A stretch of 64,000 nt of DNA from Cordia subcordata (lineage: Eukaryota; Streptophyta; Magnoliopsida; Boraginales; Cordiaceae): NCBI GenBank assembly GCA_028554755.1, contig JAPTOF010000006.1, forward strand, positions 7,496,501 through 7,560,500. Direction: 5' to 3'. Below the pieces are notes generated by a model, which saw only the letters and a program-made list of their open reading frames with translations, was not told the DNA's origin and did not search any database. The position numbers and the translations under genes were made by a program. Below, piece by piece: positions 56,702-64,000 of the stretch (its first letter is position 1; each line of letters starts with the position of its first letter).

Positions 56702-57023
56702 TCAGCTCTCTCTGGATACACCAACTGGATAGTACAAATACACGAGCTTTATTTCGTGACTGTACTCTTCCGCAAATACACTAGCTTTATATCCCACAGT
56801 TGTTCCATCAACCTTTCTTCTGGCCCTAAAAACCCACTTTACACTTAACCATGTTTGCATTAATAGGTTTTGGTACCAAAATCCAAGCGCCATTCAACAA
56901 CAAATCACTATATTTAGAATCCATCGTTGTACGCCAATGCGAGTGTTTTGAAGCTTGAGTGAATGATGCGAGCTCAGAATCACTTGCATTAGGGAGAATC
57001 AGCCCAATAAGTAATTCAGGCAT
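56702..57023 (-). pseudogene. copia RT N-terminal scrap
   Basis: Two frames: 57023-56826 reads SFTQASKHSHWRTTMDSKYS and LLLNGAWILVPKP; 56893-56702 reads KWVFRARRKVDGTTVGYKAS. This is the integrase-RT linker and the first RT block, isolated from any LTR. One frame change lies near 56840. Confidence 0.85.
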
Positions 57024-57230
57024 AAATAGGATTAAGGGCCATAATGAGGTTTTAATGGGCAGGATTAGCCCAATCTTCTGAAAATTTGGCCTAATATGAC
57101 TAAACCGGCTTCAGATTGGAGACGGGTGGGAGGGTTCACACGAGACGTTTAACTGTCTTTTGAATCTGATTTAGCTGAAGATCAAGGATCTTAGAGTGAT
57201 TGTGAGAAATTTATGTTGGACAACTTGAAC

Positions 57231-57722
57231 TATGGAGAAAGGGACGCTTTTGCAAGGGTATAAAGATAAGTATTTTTGGTTGAAGTAAGGAAGAACAAAT
57301 ACAGTATCCACATACCTATCAACATTTGATCACTAGTGTTCCTAGTGAAAAGAGATTGCAGTTATCAGTTGTAATCTTAATTGTAAGGATCTTATTGGAA
57401 TCTACAATAGGTAACAAAATCAATATCAATTTTTGGTCTAAAAATACTTGCTTTTCACCGCCATTGGTGGAGCCAGATTGTGTTGAGGGTATACCTAGGC
57501 ACCCCCTCAACTTTTGGAAAAAAGAAAATTTTACTCTATTGACGTCCTTAAAATAAAAGATGGCACTTCTTCATACTCATTACTATCACACTCTAAATAA
57601 AGCTAGAGAGTGTTAATTCAAGTCTCCCAATTTTTTTTTTTAATTGTTAAAAAATTTTAATAATTAATTACTCCATCCACTAATTTTGTTTCACATATTT
57701 TCTTAAAACAAAATTTCTCATT
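57231..57722. repeat. dispersed repeat B, uninterrupted copy
   Basis: Matches 4635-4781 joined directly to 17801-18125. The junction GTAATCTTAA|TTGTAAGGATC at 57380/57381 corresponds to the Helitron insertion point. Confidence 0.88.
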
Positions 57723-57906
57723 TTCTCTAACTTTTTCCATCTTGTCTTGCCCTTCGTGCTTCCATTATCCTTTAGTATATTTTAATTTATTAATTATGTT
57801 CTAATCTATTTTATCTTGAATTAATATTTATAATTTTTTTAATAGGGCATTAATATGATCACTAAATTTTTAGAAGGAAAATAAATTTTTAAGAACAATT
57901 TTTTTT

Positions 57907-58585
57907 GGGTAAAATGCATGAAACCATCCTATGGTCTATAATAAGTGCAAAAAACTCCCTTATAGTGACAAAAGTCCCACAATAAGCTCTTGTGATGAGT
58001 AAAAGTTTCACACACGAGCCCTACTATCTATAATACCATTAACTCCCTTAACGGGGTTAAAATTTATAACAAATTGACATTATAGCCCCTGCAGCTTTCT
58101 CATCTTGGCCTTCGTTCGTCACTGATATATCTTTAGTTATTCATGAATTTGTTGAATCATCCCTCTCCAAATCCAAACCAGGTAGAGTCTCCAATAACCT
58201 TTTTGACCCCTATTTAGCATAACTTGTTGATGCAATTTTCCATTTTGGCTTTTCAAAACATCATTTTTTTCTTTGATTTTTTCTTAATAGCACGTCTAAT
58301 AGATGGCATAAGATTTGTATCTTTACATTGAAAAGAAAAAGAGAAATTGTTTTATTGTGAGTTTGACGGTAAAAATGTCCAATTATTATTATTATTTTTC
58401 AATGCATTAACAGAATACTTGCAAACTATGTGTTTGTAATGCACTTCTTGTTAAAAACAACGGTAGGATAAACGGCAGGGGTTGTGCATGTAATTTTTAC
58501 TCATCAAGGATTTATTGTGTGACTTTTGGTACCACTAAGGTTTGTTGTATAATAGACTATAGGGGGGTTTGATACATTTTATCTT
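57907..58585. mobile_element. long-inverted-repeat element (MULE-like?)
   Basis: The left 130 bp (GGGTAAAATGCATGAAACC, CTATGGTCTATAATAAGTG, GACAAAAGTCCCACAATAAG, GATGAGTAAAAGTTTCACAC) match the reverse complement of the right end (GATAAAATGTATCAAACCCC, CTATAGTCTATTATACAACA, CCAAAAGTCACACAATAAAT, GATGAGTAAAAATTACATGC). Both sides end in T runs, which may hide the target duplication. No coding content. Confidence 0.65.
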
Positions 58586-58589
58586 TTTT

Positions 58590-59384
58590 TTTTAGATCTA
58601 ATGTAACAAATATTTAAGTAATACATAAAATTGCTCAAACAACTTGAAACAGAGACCATCTTGAAAGATCTACTAGTAATTCTTGGTCACACTTAAAATT
58701 TTGTGTTATCACTTACATAAAAATAATCTATTTTTGGCATTGATTATAAATTGATTTTTCAACAATTTCTAAGAAACTGTGAAATGTATTTTTTATTTAT
58801 AATAATTGTAATTATTTATTTATTTCTTCTTTATATGATAAAATAATATTACATGCTATATTGATGTCAAATATTTTTAATGTTAGTTTTTTATAATTTA
58901 AAAAAAATAATGCATAAAATAAGTACATCCGTTGACTCTAGGGTTCTCGCTCTGCCACTGTTCCGCTGAACCATTTGAAGGAAAGGTGCATTTGTTAGAA
59001 CGGGAGATTTGAAGACTCAATGACGGTGCATCATTATGATGCATTTGCTTGATATCTGGACGCGCTGAATTATTAGAATTAGGACACTATGGATTCCTTT
59101 GAGGAGATAATTGTTGAGAGTCCAATGTACCATGGTCATCCTTTCAAAGACAGTATTTGCCAATGCTGACTGGGAGAGACTTATTTGAATAACTCACATC
59201 ACAGTAGTAGCGTAAAGGCTATACATCAGTGGGCGGCCACAACATTACCTTCACGCCTTTCTCCCAATAAAGAGAGAGAGAGAGATCCACTACATGAGCA
59301 ACCTGAGAGATAAATTTTGAAAATTCAAGGAAGATATTTGATGTTGATTCAAATTGTTACATGCATTCACCATTGAATAGGAAT
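58590..59384. other. no firm gene
   Basis: AT-rich to 58900, then a less AT-rich patch (58970-59330) that could be an old retrotransposon scrap; no readable domain. Short GA run near 59272-59286. Confidence 0.4.
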
Positions 59385-59510
59385 TTTTCACTTTAAGGGA
59401 GGTCAAAGGCCGATTATCACATGCAATTAGTGGAAATTAATTCTTAGACCTACTCACACTAACGGTAAAAGACATACCACTTAACCACTAGAGATGATGA
59501 ATAATGTCAT
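59385..59510 (-). mobile_element. tRNA-derived SINE, reverse orientation
   Basis: The minus strand reads CTCTAGTGGTTAAGTGGTAT (box A), GTGTGAGTAGGTCTAAGAAT then TAATTTCC (box B region) and ends ...TTGACCTCCCTTAAAGTGAA plus A residues; the same family as 42431-42556. Confidence 0.7.
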
Positions 59511-60105
59511 GTGATAAAAGGATGTAACTCAGAAGATAATGTATTTGAGAATTTTCTTTCATAAAAAAAGTAGGCTCTTTTTCAGAAGATAATTAAGCAA
59601 ATGGAAAATATCATGTGATAAAAGGATGTAACGCAGTGATGGGAAGATAGACAGTCCTCACTCGAGACATATAGGTATCATGTTTGAGTATTATTAGGGG
59701 TAAGTGGAGAATCACTAAATTTTTTTATATAAAAAAGGCACAAAATATCATGTATTAGCACCCATAAAGTCAAGATTCTCATCGTCAAAATGGCCCGACA
59801 TGTAAGAAGCAACTTTAGACAAAGTTAACCCATTAACAAACGGTAGCTAACACATAAACAACTTAGGACTAAAGGTCATACAATTGCCAACTCTCTTATA
59901 TATTATGAATCACGGAAATATTAAGATTCAGGTGAAACATGGAATTCAAATATCATCATCAAAAAGCATAGCTTAACTGGCTGGATATTCTCTCCATTGA
60001 TGCCACAACCATCTTTAATTGGGGATAGCTCTCTCAATTTTACGGGCGAATTGAAGATCAAATGAACTTGATTCGTCCCACTGCGCATTTAACCCACCCT
60101 TCAAC

Positions 60106-60165
<60 letters not shown>

Positions 60166-61097
60166 CTTCTTTTACATTTATAAGATAAAAATTTAAATAT
60201 ATGGTTTCACTAACACTAAAAATTAAGAATGTCTTGAGTTGTACAATTAGTTGTGCCCCTTAACTTTAAAATTCTAAACTGACCTTAAAATTTTGCATGC
60301 CTGTAGAGTTCTCGGGGGTCCTCTACAATTAAGGTCAGAACCAAGTGAAATGACCCCTTTTATTTAGGGAATCAACAACAAGCCAAAGAAGGCTGGAAAG
60401 AATGAGGTAATAGGGTAGGGTGTATGCTATAGGGTGTTAGGGTGTCTCTATGTAAGTGTTAATTGATTCTCAACGAGGAAGAAGACCCTACTTATAGGTA
60501 CATTTCCTTCCATTTTGATAGCCTCTCAAGGCTCCATTTCACAACATGATTGGCACTATCCCATGATTCTCACTATCATTACCTATTTATTCGACACTAT
60601 CAATCCCTGAATCTCTCTGCCTTAGGCGATTGGCACACTTTCCTTTCATGTAACGTTGGAGGTACCGCGCTCGAGCTAGGGTTTACCCCTTATGGGTTGT
60701 TAGCCATCATCAGTGGAGTCTTATCCCAATTTGAACCAAAAATAGGGTGCAGCCTTATTTTCCCAATACAATAAGTCCCCAACCTCTATGCACTTCGCGT
60801 AGTAGAGTGTGTAGAGTAGTAGAAACATGTCTAATTTTTTGTAGCTTATTTATTCAAGACACGCGCCGAATGTTGCTATTAGCTAATGTCATTCTCCATA
60901 TTATAAACACATCTCATGATTACTTATAACAGCTCAGTCGCCTATTTTCAAAATTTTCCCATTTCCTAAGCGTACGCAGTAATTTAGGTCTGACGTTTTA
61001 TTTTTATTTTTATTTTTATTTATTTATTTTTTAAGTATCCATTTAAATATCTTAAGCAACTAGAGTCTTGTCTTAGTGCTTTCTCTTCAGGTTAGGC
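59511..61097. other. no gene; (ATT)n microsatellite
   Basis: Spacer. A long (ATT)n/(TTA)n run covers about 60106-60163. Copies of GGATGTAACxCAG at 59520 and 59626 hint at another repeat. No coding feature supported. Confidence 0.55.
60106..60163. repeat. (ATT)n microsatellite
   Basis: About 19 trinucleotide units. Confidence 0.95.
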
Positions 61098-61250
61098 CTT
61101 AGGATGTGGCCCTTTGGAAAAAGGGGCTTAGGTTGTGGCCCTTTCAGAAAAAGGGCTTAGGATGTGGCCCTTTCAAAAAAGGGGCTTTGACAAGTATCCT
61201 TTCTAAAAAGGGGATCCATGAAGTGCCTTTCAGGAAGGGCTTTGGTTCGT
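61098..61250 (+). repeat. minisatellite, about 30-bp units
   Basis: Repeats of GGCTTAGGATGTGGCCCTTT followed by xxAAAAAGG: three good units (61098-61180) and two degenerate ones (to 61250). The 87-residue frame across it (repeated K-K-G-L) is a product of the repeat. Confidence 0.85.
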
Positions 61251-61259
61251 ACGCTTGCT

Positions 61260-62131
61260 TCTGTTGCCTGCTACATAAGAGTAACTTCAATGTGCATGGG
61301 TTAATAAATCAAAACAGGTGTTGTATCAATTTTATTAATAATAAAAGGAAAGGCACTTCTTTCAAATAAATAGAGAAAAAGAGAATGCTGGGTTATGTTT
61401 GTAGCTAAAAGTGATACTTCTTTAAGTGTGCTGCATTCCATCGGCCCTGGGTATCTTTTCCGTTCTACATTTGTTGCTAAAAGTAGAAGTTCGCTAATAA
61501 AAGATATTTAAAAAAATTTAGCCCAAGAAATTAGAAATTTGAACTCCAATTCTTTCAACTACAAACTGGAACACATCAACTAAAGCCAAAAAGAAGAAAG
61601 CTTATAAAACAGAGGCTAATAGTGCAGCAAGTTGTAAGCGGTGATTGTCAGAGAAGACTATATGCAACCAAAATTGAATCAAATATTACTACATAAGCCA
61701 CAAAACTATTAAAAAAATATCCTAACCATCATTTCTGCAAAAAACAAGCTCAAAGCATGCCTCTATAGATTCCATTCAACAAAAAATAGAAAAGAGAAGC
61801 AAAAAGGCCTAACACAAACAACAAGCATGGAATAGCTGAAAACGAAATGAGCAAATGATCTCAGAAAGCAAAGAAGCCCTTCATTAACTTACTTGAGAGA
61901 TCCAGCAAGGATAAGCCCTTATATAGCAGAACAGATAAAATGTGCAGGTGATCTCCTCTGGCAATAAAATAGTTAATAATTCACCTTTGAAGGCTTGAAC
62001 TCCTCTATCCCTCTCCTTTGTACTCGTAACATTTCTTCCAACTCTTTGATCCGTGACTGGTCATTCAATGTAGACAGTTTTCAAGCAGATGTTTGGTTCC
62101 TGTTAGAGTTTGCCGTTATTGGTTTCCCACA
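61260..62131. other. no gene seen
   Basis: AT-rich spacer; short frames on both strands but no recognisable domain or repeat. Confidence 0.5.
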
Positions 62132-62365
62132 CACTACTAGAAAATTAGTTTTTAGTGACCGCCATAATCGGTCGCTACACCATGAAATCGGTTGGTAAAA
62201 ATAATTAGCGACCGATTTAGTGACCAACATCAGTGGTTGCTAAACCCTTGGTCGCTAAATTAAAAATGTCTAAATCGGTCACTAATTAGTGACTGAAAAG
62301 ACAGTCGATAAAAGTACCGACCGAAATGTTTGGTTGCTAAAATTACCAACCGGTCGCTAATAAAA
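62132..62365. mobile_element. CACTA (En/Spm-type) transposon end
   Basis: CACTACTAGAAAATTAGTTT is the classic CACTA terminal repeat; it is followed by many subterminal copies of CGGTCGCTA / TAGCGACCG and variants on both strands. The opposite end (TTCTAGTAGTG) is not in the window. TPS-derived sequence begins directly after it. Confidence 0.85.
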
Positions 62366-62545
62366 CAATTGAAGTATAACAATGGCAAAAAATAAAACAT
62401 AAAAAGACTAAAAGATTCACTTGCAAAAATAAAGGACTAACTTATCAAACACCAAAAAGATTGGATACTACGAGCATAAAAAACCCTATTTCCATATTAT
62501 AGAGTTAATTCTTTCAACTAAGCATACTCTATAATAAATTTACAG

Positions 62546-62845
62546 GATGAGAAACAAGATGATTATGATGAATCATATGTCAATTACTACTTCCAAGAAG
62601 ATGGTGTTACAGTTAAATATGCTCGAGGACATGTTCTTGGTATGATTTCAAATGAATGGAAACAACTTAACAAGGAAAGTCTTAATCTACATAAATCTTC
62701 ATCATCTTTTACGTAGGGCGCACTGAATTCGGCAAGGATGGTTCCTTTGATGTACGATTATGATGATGATCAATCTCTCCCACTCCTTGAGGCACATAAT
62801 AAGTCTGTGTTACACGATGATTTACCATTAGAACTCGTCTCATAA
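62546..62845 (+). pseudogene. terpene synthase last-exon pseudogene
   Basis: 300 bp, the same length as the intact exon 46972-47271, behind a preserved AG acceptor. Reads SYVNYYFQEDGVTVKYARGH, then SNEWKQLNKESL and MVPLMYDYDDDQSLPLLEAH. Codon 57 is TAG (62714-62716) where the intact gene has AAG, and there is no upstream TPS exon, so no product is expected. Confidence 0.9.
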
Positions 62846-63704
62846 AACATGAATATCTTAATTGTAATTATAAAAAGCATGAGTAATATCTAAGAGTTGA
62901 ATCGTTAGCAATAATCATCACATTAAAGTAACTTAATCAGGAAAAGAAGGTTCTTATATGTGATAAAGTAGAATGTATTTGCAAATATAAGATGATAAAT
63001 CGTATTTGTAATTAGGTGTATCACCGTTGTTATAATAAAAGTATACATCCCGTCGTTGTGTATCTGGCATTTAGAAAAATTATTAGCTTCTTTTTTGTAT
63101 TCTCACTATATTATCCATGCCATTTCTCGAAACAAATCTGAAAGTTTGATTAATATCAAAAGTGTTTGATATTAATTACCTTATTGCTATATATTTGGCA
63201 CTGAACCTAGAAGTCAACACCATAAAACATAGTTACTAAGTTTTATTTGAGTTTGTATCTTATTTTAATAAATTGTTAAGAGTTAACAATGATATTCTTT
63301 TCTTATTGAAAGTTAATGGGAGATAATATGTCATGGAAATGTTACTTAAGGACTTATGTGTAATATTAACAAAGTTTTGTAATAAATTGATTCTATTAAA
63401 TATTAATGGAATTAATTAATTAAAATTAATTTTGTTATGGTTTAATCTAATGATGATTAGGTTGAATGTCATTTGCTTAAGTTTACTTGACCAGCACATT
63501 AACATGCATGGCAAGATTAAGTAAGTTAATCTTGAAAAAGACTATATTAAAGAGAGAGTAGAATTAAGAGATTTTTCACTAAACTTATGAGTTGTCAACC
63601 ATGCATAAAAAGAAGAATACAAGTATTGTACTCTTGGAAGACATATGGCTATTGCATACAATTTTTTTAATGCATGTATATATACATATATTTATTTATA
63701 TGAG

Positions 63705-63728
63705 TATATATATATATATATATATATG
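63705..63728. repeat. (TA)n microsatellite
   Basis: About 12 TA units in the duplicated TPS 3' flank. Confidence 0.9.
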
Positions 63729-64000
63729 ACCATAAGTGCTAAAAATATATAAACTTTCTACAAAAGAGAAAAACAAGAAAAAGAAACAAAATTTTATTTT
63801 TCTTCCAAGAATTTACTAGCACTATAATTCAAGAAAGAAGAAAACTTTGTTCTGGTGCTTAATCCTAAATACAATAAACACAATAACAATCATATATATA
63901 GACCCAAATTCGTATATATACTAATTCCTCATAATAACTATGTTAAAACATAAAAGCATAGAAACAGTATAAGATATTAACCGTTTTACAAATGTCTCAA

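Larger units (their letters stand above)
62370..63866 (+). repeat. duplicate of TPS last intron, exon and 3' flank
   Basis: Matches about 46800-48300 in order: the end of the last intron (ACCAAAAAGATTGGATACTA), exon, and about 1 kb of 3' flank, ending near CAAGAATTTACTAGCACTATAATTC. Confidence 0.85.

Noticed and set aside
61106..61369. 87-residue plus-strand frame with K-K-G-L repeats
   Set aside because: Generated by the minisatellite; no signal or domain.

Overview
The window is plant nuclear DNA, most likely from a flowering plant. It is AT-rich, has GT-AG introns, carries plant-type Ty1/copia and Ty3/gypsy LTR retrotransposons, a plant Helitron with both RepHel and RPA-like genes, SINEs, MITEs and a CACTA terminus, and contains one intron-bearing terpene synthase gene. 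Nothing in it looks bacterial or organellar. The species cannot be named from the sequence.

The only recognisable host gene is a plus-strand terpene synthase (exons at 45086-47271). It resembles the TPS-g linalool/nerolidol synthase type and has an intact DDxxD motif and an intact NSE/DTE motif. Its first coding exon could not be identified with confidence. A broken copy of its last exon plus 3' flank lies at 62370-63866, directly behind a CACTA transposon end (62132). A roughly 2.3-2.5 kb block that forms the 5' flank of the gene (42411-44907) is duplicated at 2379-4632, where no TPS exons follow.

Layout: 1-2378 decayed copia remnant (minus strand). 2379-4632 left copy of the TPS 5' block with a SINE and TRIM-like repeats. 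4635-4781 and 17801-18125 are the two halves of a dispersed repeat split by a Helitron at 4782-17800; the uninterrupted homologue at 57231-57722 is a paralogous empty site that fixes both Helitron ends. 18413-18959 TRIM-like repeat and a copia gag fragment. 19001-35356 is a 16.4 kb copia element (TSD GTTAG) whose 5' leader is interrupted by a 6.8 kb non-autonomous gypsy-type element (26151-32946, TSD CTTCT) and whose right LTR carries a small hAT-like MITE. 35362-37607 are pieces of the older copia family into which the 16 kb element jumped, with LTRs in opposite orientations. 37608-42410 is mostly non-coding, with TRIM-like and SINE pieces. 42411-48918 TPS locus. 48924-53717 is a small copia element (LTR about 180 bp, TSD TTCTC). 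54888-56212 hAT-like element with a MULE-type MITE nested in it (54989-55830, 9-bp TSD). 56702-57023 copia RT scrap. 57907-58585 long-inverted-repeat element. 59385-59510 SINE. 61098-61250 minisatellite. 62132-63866 CACTA end plus TPS exon fragment.

Nearly every mobile-element gene is broken by stops, frameshifts or deletions, so the window is a graveyard of nested insertions around one terpene synthase. The most informative observations are the Helitron with its empty site, repeated stem-loops with compensating stem changes in the gypsy-type LTRs, the TRIM-like family, and the TPS duplications with a possible capture by a CACTA element. I do not see a demonstrably new biological system; candidates for closer inspection are listed as findings.
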